Source: Candidatus Pacearchaeota archaeon
GTDB lineage: Archaea > Nanobdellota > Nanobdellia > Pacearchaeales > GW2011-AR1
Direction: 5' to 3'
Assembly (NCBI GenBank): GCA_016196285.1
Contig: JACPXY010000019.1
Location: forward strand, 1 to 33,008
DNA length: 33,008 nucleotides
Both the position numbers and the translations under genes were made by a program. The notes below the pieces were generated by a model. It made no database searches. It worked only from the letters and a program-made list of their open reading frames with translations, and had not been told where the DNA came from. Shown here in pieces: positions 14,955 to 21,859 of the stretch (position 1 is the first letter of the stretch; every line of letters starts with the position of its first letter).

Positions 14955-15386
14955 ATGAGTATCGTGATGCCGGTACTTCTGCCTAAACGGCAGCTTCCAC
15001 TCAAACCTTATCTTATTGGCAGTCTGCCTTAGGTTATTACAGAACTCATGCCTATCTTGAATTGCTTTCTGAATGAGTGCCAGCTTCTTCTGGCGCTTTC
15101 TCTCGATAGTATACGCAAAAAAGCGCATTCCTTGGCTGATAGCCAGGAGATAAGGAGGTTCATTGGTTGCAGCCGCACATGAGAGCACTGCTGCATCAAG
15201 AATTCCCGGCACTACTCTTCCGAGTGCGATATGCACATGCTGTTCAAGATCTAGATGATTATAGATTGCCATGCGGTCTTGGGCATCTAGAACGTATTCT
15301 ACATAGAATCTTTTCTGTTCGCGATAAAAAGAGATAGTCTTTGCTCCAAGGAGATATTCTTGCAGGAAGTCTCTTACACGAGCCAT
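14949..15386 (-). CDS. Hypothetical protein coupled to the SPOUT methyltransferase gene
   Basis: A 145-residue protein, not recognised. It starts with a helical MARVRDFLQEYLLGAK segment, has a middle part with Ala/Cys-rich AAVLSCAAATNEP, and ends in a basic helical tail with KKLALIQKAIQDRHEF and a His-rich terminus (YRHHDTHH). The basic tail suggests nucleic-acid or ribosome contact. The stop of the SPOUT gene and this ATG overlap as TAATG, so translation is coupled and a shared function with that methyltransferase is plausible. Confidence 0.55.
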   Translation of the reverse strand: MARVRDFLQEYLLGAKTISFYREQKRFYVEYVLDAQDRMAIYNHLDLEQHVHIALGRVVPGILDAAVLSCAAATNEPPYLLAISQGMRFFAYTIERKRQKKLALIQKAIQDRHEFCNNLRQTANKIRFEWKLPFRQKYRHHDTHH

Positions 15387-15958
15387 TAGAAGCTCTCTTT
15401 CTTCTTGAGGTAATGAATCAGCTTTGGTGAGATATATGATTTTCCATGTACTAAATTATAACGGTAAGGAAGAAGAATAGACTCTACTTTATTGATGGTT
15501 ACTTCAGCAGTATCTATGAATGCGAGCTTCCTGAATGCTTTTCCTCTGAGAATCTGCTGCGCTGTGTAAACTGCATTGTCAGTACTCATCTGCCTGTCTC
15601 CTATATGTCTCTTTACCGCTTCTGGAAGGAACCTGCTTAGCTCAGGTCCTGTGCGCTTTTGCGGCGGGTCGTCACCGAGAATGCCGCCTAAGATGAAATA
15701 CTGAAATCTTGATTTATCTCTTGGAGAGAGCAGTTTATTAGCTTCTGGATCAAGAACACAGGCATTCTTCAGATGCATTGATGTGACTGATTCGGTAAAA
15801 ACAGAGCCATACTTTGCCAGCTTTTTCCTATCTTTCTTAGGTATATTGGTGAACCAGAGATTTTTCTTCCCTACTGCTTGCGAGATATGCTTATATTCTA
15901 TCAAGCACCACTCATACATTTCTTTTTCCAAATGCTCTATAATGAAAAAGTGGTTCAT
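15386..15958 (-). CDS. SPOUT methyltransferase, Sfm1/DUF431 family
   Basis: A 190-residue protein that matches the Sfm1 family (PF04252) along its whole length: FFIIEHLEKEMYEWCLIEYKH at the start, NLWFTNI, CVLDPEA, YFILGGILGDDPP, GDRQMSTDNAVYTAQQI and ESILLPYRY near the end. The GGILGD-to-QMSTD region forms the knotted SAM-binding site in this fold. Yeast Sfm1 methylates an arginine of ribosomal protein Rps3; archaeal members have been considered RNA or protein methyltransferases without a settled substrate. It is the middle gene of a tightly coupled operon: TGATG with the 30-residue membrane miniprotein and TAATG with the 145-residue gene. Confidence 0.82.
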   Translation of the reverse strand: MNHFFIIEHLEKEMYEWCLIEYKHISQAVGKKNLWFTNIPKKDRKKLAKYGSVFTESVTSMHLKNACVLDPEANKLLSPRDKSRFQYFILGGILGDDPPQKRTGPELSRFLPEAVKRHIGDRQMSTDNAVYTAQQILRGKAFRKLAFIDTAEVTINKVESILLPYRYNLVHGKSYISPKLIHYLKKKESF

Positions 15959-16050
15959 CAGGTAAGGAGTGTTTTTAGGAGGACAATTAGGAAGAAAAGA
16001 ACTAGAAATATGAGCCCGATAGTGACGAGTACTTTCTGCATTCTATCCAT
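15958..16050 (-). CDS. Thirty-residue single-pass membrane miniprotein
   Basis: Reads MDRMQKVLVTIGLIFLVLFF and continues hydrophobic to LLKTLLT, 30 residues, ending TGATG so that its stop overlaps the start of the SPOUT methyltransferase gene by one base. One transmembrane helix with basic residues on the N-terminal side. An AT-rich TTAAATAAT element lies about 24 bp upstream of the ATG, and a second ATAAAT element is closer. Overlap and composition support a real gene; the function is unknown (membrane tether or translational coupling leader). Confidence 0.55.
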   Translation of the reverse strand: MDRMQKVLVTIGLIFLVLFFLIVLLKTLLT

Positions 16051-16086
16051 ATACATTTATAGCATAGGATTATTTAAGGATTATCA

Positions 16087-16170
16087 TGCGGGGAGCATGA
16101 TTCGAACATGCGCAGGCACTAAGCCACTGCGACCTGAACGCAGCCCGTTTGACCGCTCCGGCATCCCCGC
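16087..16170 (-). tRNA. tRNA-Leu (anticodon CAG)
   Basis: An 84-nt class II tRNA on the minus strand. The acceptor stem GCGGGGA/TCCCCGC is fully paired, with discriminator A. The D arm contains GGAGCGGTCAAACGG. The anticodon stem CTGCG/CGCAG has loop TTCAGGT, anticodon CAG. A long variable arm (TGGCTTAGTGCCT) follows, then T arm GCATG-TTCGAAT-CATGC. No intron and no encoded CCA. Confidence 0.93.
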
Positions 16171-16222
16171 TCAAAAGTATGGATTGAGTAAGATTTAAAA
16201 ATACTCGCTTATGCTCTTTTAT

Positions 16223-16879
16223 ATGTCGGGGAATGGAAACGGGAATGGGCAGGCATATCTTATTGATACCTGTGCTTCACATCTTTACTCGCCTCGCTCT
16301 AGAGACTTTATACCTGGAGGATTACAGAGAAAACTAGACTCACTCACTGCTCAGCTTACCGCTTTTAATGCCTTTGCAGATAAACATATAATATATACTG
16401 TTGAGGAAGTTACACAAGAACTGCGCATGCTTACTACGCAAGTGCGTTCTCTGGAGGATGAACAAGATTTTTCAGAAGATCTAAGCCCTCTTTATAGCGC
16501 AGTTCGGAAAGCACTCTTTATGCTTGATGGGTGCAGAGTATCCTCTGTGCAGATGACCTCTATACAGAAGACTATCTTTCGCTATGCATTTCGTGTAAGT
16601 GAGATACATTCTTCGCGCACCTCTCAAGAAAGTGAAGGCGGAAGACTTCAGACGGATAGGCGTCTTGCCGCTACTACTTTTGCATTAGCTATCTCAAGTC
16701 CGATTATTCTCTTGACACGTGATGAAGGTCTTGCTGAGACACTTGTTGAGATGGTTCCGTTGGTAGTTGATGGAATGGGTGCTCGCGAATATTTCACTAA
16801 TCCTATTGGTCTCTGCAAACCCCACTTTGAAGAATGTCTCAATATCGATTCTGTAAAACAAGTGTATTCTCCTTCTTGA
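16223..16879 (+). CDS. PIN-like domain protein (putative RNase)
   Basis: A 218-residue protein from ATG 16223; an in-frame ATG at 16211 would add four residues, but TTTAAAAATA near 16194-16203 is about 25 bp from the inner ATG. After a Gly/Asn-rich start (SGNGNGNG) the pattern of a PIN nuclease is seen: AYLIDTCA with D15, an acidic helix in YTVEEVTQELRML, D145 in TDRRLAATTFALA, and the closing strand IILLTRDEG. These four acidic positions fit the metal-binding site of PIN-domain RNases such as Nob1- and VapC-type enzymes. At 218 residues it is larger than VapC toxins, with an inserted helical middle. No antitoxin gene is beside it. It converges on the gene at 16882 with a 2-bp gap. Confidence 0.6.
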   Translation: MSGNGNGNGQAYLIDTCASHLYSPRSRDFIPGGLQRKLDSLTAQLTAFNAFADKHIIYTVEEVTQELRMLTTQVRSLEDEQDFSEDLSPLYSAVRKALFMLDGCRVSSVQMTSIQKTIFRYAFRVSEIHSSRTSQESEGGRLQTDRRLAATTFALAISSPIILLTRDEGLAETLVEMVPLVVDGMGAREYFTNPIGLCKPHFEECLNIDSVKQVYSPS

Positions 16880-16881
16880 CG

Positions 16882-18030
16882 CTAGGTAATCTTCTTCCCG
16901 TCAACATAGACATGCATGCCGCGCTTTCCCAGCTCTTTGATGAAAGCACGATGAGGAATGACTCCTTCAGGTGCGTGAACTCCGGTTTCCTTGATGATTC
17001 CTGAATACAGCATGGATGACATGATGGCAATGGTCCTGCCTGTATCAACATTACTTCCTGCGTCTTCCCATCCAGGAGTTGTTTTTACCACACAGTCGAT
17101 TGCTTTATTGACTTTCTTTTTATTCTTTGTTCCTGACATCCTGACCCATAAATCTTCTGTTTCCTTGTAACCTTGCGGGATTGGGAGGCGTTTCAGGAGA
17201 GCTGTGGTAAAGTCAACAGGGCGTATCTGCTTGCCTGAGATTGCTAGAGTTTTCTCTGAACTGAAACCGAGATTCATAAGCGTATCAAGCACTGTTCGTG
17301 AATGTTCTGGAAAGCCCGCCATGTAATGCACGGTCTTGAGTCCTTTCTTCTTGAAGTAGCGTGGGAATGAGTAGACTTCTGAATGAACAATGCAGTAGAC
17401 TGTCTGTGTTCCGACTGAGCGGAAGTTCATGGTTCCTTTGCATCTGATTCTTGATTCTTTGATGAATCTGCCTTGATGATATGTGGCTGGCGGCTGATTG
17501 AATTCTTCAAAGATGCTCTGTAAAGAATAGGGAATGACGAATTGCTTGATGTTGGAATCCCATGCGAATCCCAAACTAATTTCTTCAACTGTGTCTAGTT
17601 CTTCAAGAACATGCGCTGCCATGACATTTAAAATGCCTGGAGTTGAGCCGCATCCTGTGATGCAGAGAATGCCTGTTTCTTTAAACTTCTGGTGAAGCTT
17701 GAATTGCTGTTCAGTTACTTTCTGCAGACCCCCTAGGTCTGTGCAGGACTTTTTACAGGCAAGGCATGCTTTCATAATCGGAATGTTGAAGATTAGCTCT
17801 GCGCAATTTATCACTATTCGTGCAGATGAGTTTTTTATTGCTTTTATGATTGCCCTTTGATTTGTTAAGTCTATTTTTAGAAAGCCTGCTTTCTTATTAT
17901 TCAACAAGCTCTTGATTCCTTCTGGATTCCTGCCTGCGAGCAAGACTGAGTAGCCTGATTCAAGCAGGTCACGGGCGCAGATTCTTCCCTGCAAGCCGGT
18001 GCCACCAAAGATGATAAAATCGTACTCCAT
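16882..18030 (-). CDS. Saccharopine dehydrogenase-like NAD(P)-dependent oxidoreductase
   Basis: A 382-residue product from ATG 18030, where the Rossmann fold begins directly (YDFIIFGGTGLQGR, GxTGxxG loop). A longer frame upstream to 18165 would cross the promoter and the divergent gene. LLAGRNPEGIKSLL gives the second strand and NADP-type RN motif; VINCAELIFNIPIMKACL and CTDLGG, then GCGSTPGILNVMAAHVL, are typical of the saccharopine dehydrogenase/LYS9-like family; the C-terminal half carries its alpha/beta insert. Archaeal members of this superfamily are used in lysine or polyamine-related steps or have unknown roles; the substrate cannot be told here. No biosynthetic neighbours. Divergent from the 175-residue gene over one palindromic TATA box. 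Confidence 0.78.
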   Translation of the reverse strand: MEYDFIIFGGTGLQGRICARDLLESGYSVLLAGRNPEGIKSLLNNKKAGFLKIDLTNQRAIIKAIKNSSARIVINCAELIFNIPIMKACLACKKSCTDLGGLQKVTEQQFKLHQKFKETGILCITGCGSTPGILNVMAAHVLEELDTVEEISLGFAWDSNIKQFVIPYSLQSIFEEFNQPPATYHQGRFIKESRIRCKGTMNFRSVGTQTVYCIVHSEVYSFPRYFKKKGLKTVHYMAGFPEHSRTVLDTLMNLGFSSEKTLAISGKQIRPVDFTTALLKRLPIPQGYKETEDLWVRMSGTKNKKKVNKAIDCVVKTTPGWEDAGSNVDTGRTIAIMSSMLYSGIIKETGVHAPEGVIPHRAFIKELGKRGMHVYVDGKKIT

Positions 18031-18059
18031 TGCCTCTTTTTTCTCCAATGCAGTAGGAT

Positions 18060-18069
18060 TATTTAAATA
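18060..18069. promoter_or_regulatory. Palindromic TATA box between divergent genes
   Basis: TATTTAAATA is a perfect 10-bp palindrome. Its centre is about 27 bp from the plus-strand ATG at 18092 and about 34 bp from the minus-strand ATG at 18030, so one TBP site may drive both directions. Confidence 0.55.
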
Positions 18070-18091
18070 CTCGCCCCTTGTGTGATTCTCC

Positions 18092-18619
18092 ATGTTTAAG
18101 ACAGACAAGCATTCTCTTGAGAAGCTATCCTTTATCTTTAGTGAGAAGGATATTGCACGGTTCAAGCGTTTATTTGAGCTGGTGAGCAGAGAAGATATGA
18201 GTACTGTGCCTGCAGAAGAGCTAGAACGATTGTTCCATGGTTTAAATGAGATAGGAAGATTGAAGCTAGACGCAAAGCATTACGCATTTCACGTTGAGGA
18301 TGAATATGCGTATAAACAAGGAGGAGATGCAGGATATGGTGTGGAAGTTTATTTACGGCAGGGAGATGCTTTGGAGAATGAGCTGGTGCTCTCACATCGG
18401 GATTATGTCATGAAAGCAAATGAGCTTATACCTATCTTGAACGAGCGGAAAATTACCAGGCTTTACACTGGACCAATTCCTAAAGGCACTAGTTTCTTAG
18501 GGCTCCCTGAAGAGTGCGATCCTGATGACCCTCTTATCAGGAGTATCTTGCATGAATCTGAAATTATTGATTTTAGAGATGCAGGCATAGAGGTTATTTT
18601 GCTTGAGACGCTTATTTGA
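18092..18619 (+). CDS. Hypothetical acidic soluble protein
   Basis: A 175-residue protein, no family recognised. Helical N-terminal part (SLEKLSFIFSEKDIARFKRLFEL), then a beta-rich part with YAFHVEDEYAYKQGGDAGYGVEVYL and GPIPKGTSFLGLPEECDPDDP. No membrane segments and no Cys pair. The leaderless start is set by the palindromic TATA box. The last residues form a hydrophobic strand (GIEVILLETLI). Confidence 0.6.
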   Translation: MFKTDKHSLEKLSFIFSEKDIARFKRLFELVSREDMSTVPAEELERLFHGLNEIGRLKLDAKHYAFHVEDEYAYKQGGDAGYGVEVYLRQGDALENELVLSHRDYVMKANELIPILNERKITRLYTGPIPKGTSFLGLPEECDPDDPLIRSILHESEIIDFRDAGIEVILLETLI

Positions 18620-18646
18620 CTGATATTTGATATTTTGCAGATTTCT

Positions 18647-19537
18647 TTAATCATTATACACGATGGCCGAACGGTCTGGCGTATGCTGTTCTTCCCAGAG
18701 TGCACGCCACGGCGGTTCATGGCTCGGTGTCTGCTGTTTCCATTTGAGTACGTAGTACGCAAGATCCCACCCATCTCCAAATAGCTCGAATGCATTATTT
18801 CTATCCTCATGCCCTGTGCAGTACCTATCTTCTTCTAGAGAACTTCCAGGATGAGGAAGTTTATCTAGGCGCCTGCATAGTTTAAGGCCAGTCCCTCCGC
18901 AATAGTTTGTAATGTATGCTGGCTGCAGATTCAACCTCTGCAGGATTGTTTCAAAGGGCAGAATCACTTCTCTATCTGAGATAATTGCATAACACGGATC
19001 GATGATTGTTTCAAGCGCTGATTCTCTGCCGTTACCCTTTTCTTCTGAATCACCAGTATGCATCCAGTTCAAGCGAGCCATCTGTGCATGCTCATCCCAT
19101 GAATTGTATGACTCAAGCGGTGCTTCTATCTCTTGTTCTTCCACATGAAAGCATCGTATTCTTCCACGCCCATCTTGTATCTTTTCTGTGTGCTCTTCTT
19201 CTCGCGGACACGACACAAGATCTATGTGGGGCAGCTCAGACTCAAGATAGAGCTCTTCTATAGCCAGCTCATGATACCGTTGTTCGTTGTCGTTGTTTTC
19301 AACTCTCCATTTCTCTATGAATTCCATGAGCTGGGGAATCGCTAACGGCCAGTAGCACGTGTTCAGGCCCCCCCGTCGGATGCTGTCGAGGCAAGAGCCG
19401 AGGTGCTTTCCTTTCATCTTTCCTGATTCCATTAAATATACATACTGCTGTTCAGGTGTACGCGCATCGCGCCATTCATCGGCAGTTTTGGTTATCCCAC
19501 GTAATGCACGAAAGAATGAATGCATGACACTACTCAT
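18647..19537 (-). CDS. Hypothetical protein, acidic, no recognised domain
   Basis: A 296-residue protein that I cannot assign. It is rich in Glu, Trp and Cys, with a helical N-terminus (HSFFRALRGITKTADEWRDAR), a conserved-looking NTCYWPLAIPQLMEFIEKW, a low-complexity acidic centre, and a C-terminal part with YITNYCGGTGLKLCRRL and ELFGDGWDLAYYVLKWK. The scattered Cys residues do not form an obvious zinc motif. It is convergent with the 175-residue gene (27 bp gap) and is followed on its start side by palindrome element C. Confidence 0.55.
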   Translation of the reverse strand: MSSVMHSFFRALRGITKTADEWRDARTPEQQYVYLMESGKMKGKHLGSCLDSIRRGGLNTCYWPLAIPQLMEFIEKWRVENNDNEQRYHELAIEELYLESELPHIDLVSCPREEEHTEKIQDGRGRIRCFHVEEQEIEAPLESYNSWDEHAQMARLNWMHTGDSEEKGNGRESALETIIDPCYAIISDREVILPFETILQRLNLQPAYITNYCGGTGLKLCRRLDKLPHPGSSLEEDRYCTGHEDRNNAFELFGDGWDLAYYVLKWKQQTPSHEPPWRALWEEQHTPDRSAIVYND

Positions 19538-19591
19538 AACGCTTTCTTAAATTGAGTGATTTATAAGAATTGTGGTGTTATGAGAGATCAA

Positions 19592-19713
19592 AAACACGAT
19601 GTGCCACCACGCACTTTAGTGCGTGGTTTGTGATAGGCACTCGTGTTTTGGATGTTCAAGGAACGACCACACCTTAAAAGGTGTGGTTTTCGTCAAGTTC
19701 CTTGACATAACGA
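19592..19713 (-). repeat. Palindrome-array element, copy C (short form, two hairpins)
   Basis: On the minus strand it contains only the two end hairpins of copy B, H1 then H6, joined by ATCCAAA; H2-H5 are absent. H1 here has inner stem ACCACACCTT/AAGGTGTGGT, whereas copy B has ACCACACCAT/ATGGTGTGGT: an A-T pair has become T-A, so pairing is kept. H6 keeps the inner stem ACCACGCACT/AGTGCGTGGT and the outer stem CACGAGTGCC/GGCACATCGTG. The ends (TATGTCAAGG and CATCGTG followed by T-rich sequence) match copy B and so define the element borders. Confidence 0.8.
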
Positions 19714-19760
19714 TACTATTCTAATAAATGCTTTTTGCTTTCTAATTATGTTTAATGTGT

Positions 19761-21440
19761 TTACCTGCGTTTCTTCTTTTTTGACTTGACTTTCTCTTTG
19801 ACTTCTGGAAGTGATATGGGAATTGGTTTAAGCATCTGCTGGGCTGCTGCGACAATGCTGGTGCTCTCTGTTTTCTCTGATTCAGTATGCTTGAGATGCT
19901 GTGCATAATGCACACAGGTTATTCCTTGAGAGATGAGTTCATGCGTGAGCATCTCACCTATTCCTCCTTCTTCGATATGGTTTTCAAGAATAATCAGTTT
20001 TCCACCATGCTCCTGAATGAAGGCAGCAAGTCCAGATAGTGATAGTGGTTTGATACTATACAAATCAATAAGTGCTGTGGGTATTCTCTCCCGCTTTAAT
20101 AGAGTGTGCGCTTTTAATGCTTCATGCAATGCATATCCTGTGCTGAGTATAGTGAGCTTATCTGCTGGTGAAGATGCAAGGACTTTGTATTCTCCTTGTA
20201 TGAAACTTTCTGTCTCTGTATAAATGAGCGGTGCAGGCTCATTGTTTATTCTGAGATAGGTGAGTCCTTTTTGCATGAATGCATGCTTGATGAAATAGAC
20301 AGCAGCATACGCATCAGCTGGAGAGAAGATGGTTGCAGAAAGAGTGCGTGCAAGTGCAAGATCTGCTGCTGGAGTAGAGACTTCGGCACTAACTATAATC
20401 GGTGCCTGAGCAAGGAAGGCAGCTACACGCAGCTGCGGAAGTGCTACACTAAGCTGAGATTCTGTCAAAGATACCCAGACTTTATTTTTTTGCAGCGTAA
20501 GACCTAAGGCAATTCCTCCACTGCTCTCGGCAAGGTCTCCATCAAGCATGACTGCCTGCGATGAATGGTGTGCTCTGAATTGATGAGCCGCTTGTGCAGT
20601 AGAGACTAGTTCTGTCAGGCGATACTTTATTCCCGAGACTGCAGATTCTTTTATCTCTTTCATTGTGTTTCTTTTAGGCCTCTGTAATTGAGGAAGGTAT
20701 GCTCGCTGTTCAGAAAGCTCTCTGAGTGCATGTATTGCCTCTGATTCAGTAAGTAGATTTCCTGAAGGGATGAATGAGATTCCTTTTCCTGGCTGGATGT
20801 GAGCGAGCATGAGCGTTGGCTTTTCTGATTTGCGTGCGAGTGCATAGGCAGACACAAGTTCTTTATTTTCATGACCATTGACTATCAGGACATTCCAACC
20901 GAGTACTTCCCAATATCTTTTCAACTCTTTGCTCTTTTCTCCTGTGCAGGGAAGTATGAGAAGGATATTTGCAATTTGTTTTCGTACAGTGAAGCGGGCT
21001 GCTTCATAGACACAGGGCAGGATACTCTCAGATTCATTGATGAGCGCGATTGTTCTTCCTGAGCGCTTGTGCAGATGCTGAGCGTACGCACTTCCCACAG
21101 CAATTGCAGGCAGTAATCCTGGAATATATTGAGGCATTAGACTCTGCATAAATGGTTTCTCTTCTTGCTCTTTCCGTGCAGATTTATCTCTATAGATGCC
21201 TAAGCGTGAAAGAAAGATAGATGCAAGTATACTATACTCTGGATTAACTAAGAGTATATCATTATCAGGATTGTTCTGGTTCTTAAGGTCATAACGGAAC
21301 TCTTGAGATATGAACGAGGCGAGAATATCTGTTGCCGCGAGCGAGGAAAGAAGCTGGTTGACAGGTTTTCCTATCATCTCTTTAATGCATTCTCGCCTGA
21401 TTAGTTGTGCGAGCGTTTGCAACTGCCTTGCCTGCCCCAT
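19761..21440 (-). CDS. Transketolase-family protein lacking cofactor-binding residues (probable pseudoenzyme)
   Basis: A 559-residue protein. It has the transketolase layout: N-terminal part with FRYDLKNQNNPDND (48-61) and YIPGLLPAIAVGSAYA (105-120), a middle part from about 265 (SGIKYRLTELV), and a C-terminal domain with KLTILSTGYALHEALKAH, IDLYSIKPLSL and LIILENHIEEGGIGEML. Positions for thiamine diphosphate and metal are changed: SKGHA is NPEYS (66-70), GDGE is NESE (135-138), the Asn ligand after the LILP strand is Thr (LPCTG), and the segment that holds the activating Glu (GIAE-N) is shortened to ESSGGIALGL. Complete transketolases are about 600-670 residues. Both halves are fused here although archaeal enzymes are often split. 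The tail is Lys-rich (KEKVKSKKKKRR). Catalysis is doubtful; a structural or regulatory role is inferred. Confidence 0.75.
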   Translation of the reverse strand: MGQARQLQTLAQLIRRECIKEMIGKPVNQLLSSLAATDILASFISQEFRYDLKNQNNPDNDILLVNPEYSILASIFLSRLGIYRDKSARKEQEEKPFMQSLMPQYIPGLLPAIAVGSAYAQHLHKRSGRTIALINESESILPCVYEAARFTVRKQIANILLILPCTGEKSKELKRYWEVLGWNVLIVNGHENKELVSAYALARKSEKPTLMLAHIQPGKGISFIPSGNLLTESEAIHALRELSEQRAYLPQLQRPKRNTMKEIKESAVSGIKYRLTELVSTAQAAHQFRAHHSSQAVMLDGDLAESSGGIALGLTLQKNKVWVSLTESQLSVALPQLRVAAFLAQAPIIVSAEVSTPAADLALARTLSATIFSPADAYAAVYFIKHAFMQKGLTYLRINNEPAPLIYTETESFIQGEYKVLASSPADKLTILSTGYALHEALKAHTLLKRERIPTALIDLYSIKPLSLSGLAAFIQEHGGKLIILENHIEEGGIGEMLTHELISQGITCVHYAQHLKHTESEKTESTSIVAAAQQMLKPIPISLPEVKEKVKSKKKKRR

Positions 21441-21526
21441 TCATTTCATCAACGAAGTGGTTCTTTTTATAGTTTGCTTGATTGTACAGTATTAATTTAA
21501 CCGAACTTATAGGTAAAAGCTTATAA

Positions 21527-21543
21527 AGTAAGATATTCTTACT
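21527..21543. promoter_or_regulatory. Dyad operator over the AbrB-like gene start region
   Basis: AGTAAGATATTCTTACT, arms AGTAAGA/TCTTACT with a TAT centre, lies directly after the TATA box (GCTTATAAAG, about 21519-21528) and 5 bp before the ATG at 21549. A protein bound here would block initiation; autoregulation by the AbrB-type product is the simplest idea. Confidence 0.5.
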
Positions 21544-21548
21544 AATAA

Positions 21549-21755
21549 ATGCATATTACGAAGATGAGCAGTAAAGGGCAAGTGGTTATTCCTCAACAGC
21601 TTCGGGAGACACTGAGACTACAAGAAGGAGATGCGTTTACCATTGTTGCTGAACAGGGAATCATTCTCTTGAGAAAGATACCTTCTGTGGAACGGCATCA
21701 GCAGACACCAGTCCGCCAAAAGGAGATAGGTATGCAACGGAATTATATTCAGTAA
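21549..21755 (+). CDS. AbrB/MazE-type transcriptional regulator
   Basis: A 68-residue protein. Residues 1-45 are a classical SpoVT-AbrB swapped-hairpin domain: ITKMSSKGQVVIPQQLRETL, then LQEGDAFTIVAEQGIILLRK. The remaining 20 residues are a polar tail. Such proteins bind DNA as dimers and act as repressors or antitoxins. The ATG is leaderless: the TATA box lies about 26 bp upstream with a dyad between. No toxin gene follows; the next gene is an ABC exporter about 100 bp downstream with its own dyad, so this protein may control the exporter as well as itself. Confidence 0.8.
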   Translation: MHITKMSSKGQVVIPQQLRETLRLQEGDAFTIVAEQGIILLRKIPSVERHQQTPVRQKEIGMQRNYIQ

Positions 21756-21801
21756 AGATACAAAGTAATGGCATCCTATCTTTAAATACTTTGTGGTGGC
21801 T

Positions 21802-21820
21802 GTTACTACCCTATAGTAAC
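21802..21820. promoter_or_regulatory. Inverted repeat upstream of the ABC exporter gene
   Basis: GTTACTACCCTATAGTAAC, arms GTTACTA/TAGTAAC with a 5-base centre, abuts a TATA-like ATTTAAATA. The 11-mer TTTAAATACTT occurs on both sides (21781-21791 and 21822-21832). The half-site TTACT/AGTAA is also found in the dyad at 21527-21543, though in the opposite arrangement. Confidence 0.45.
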
Positions 21821-21859
21821 ATTTAAATACTTATCGGGAGTTGCGCTTATAAGGATGAT

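Noticed and set aside
15783-16198. Plus-strand frames across the SPOUT gene start and tRNA-Leu
   Set aside because: They run antisense through a recognised gene and a tRNA, without promoter support.
21549-21755. MazE-like antitoxin with a toxin partner
   Set aside because: The following gene is an ABC exporter and the preceding one is divergent; no toxin is seen.
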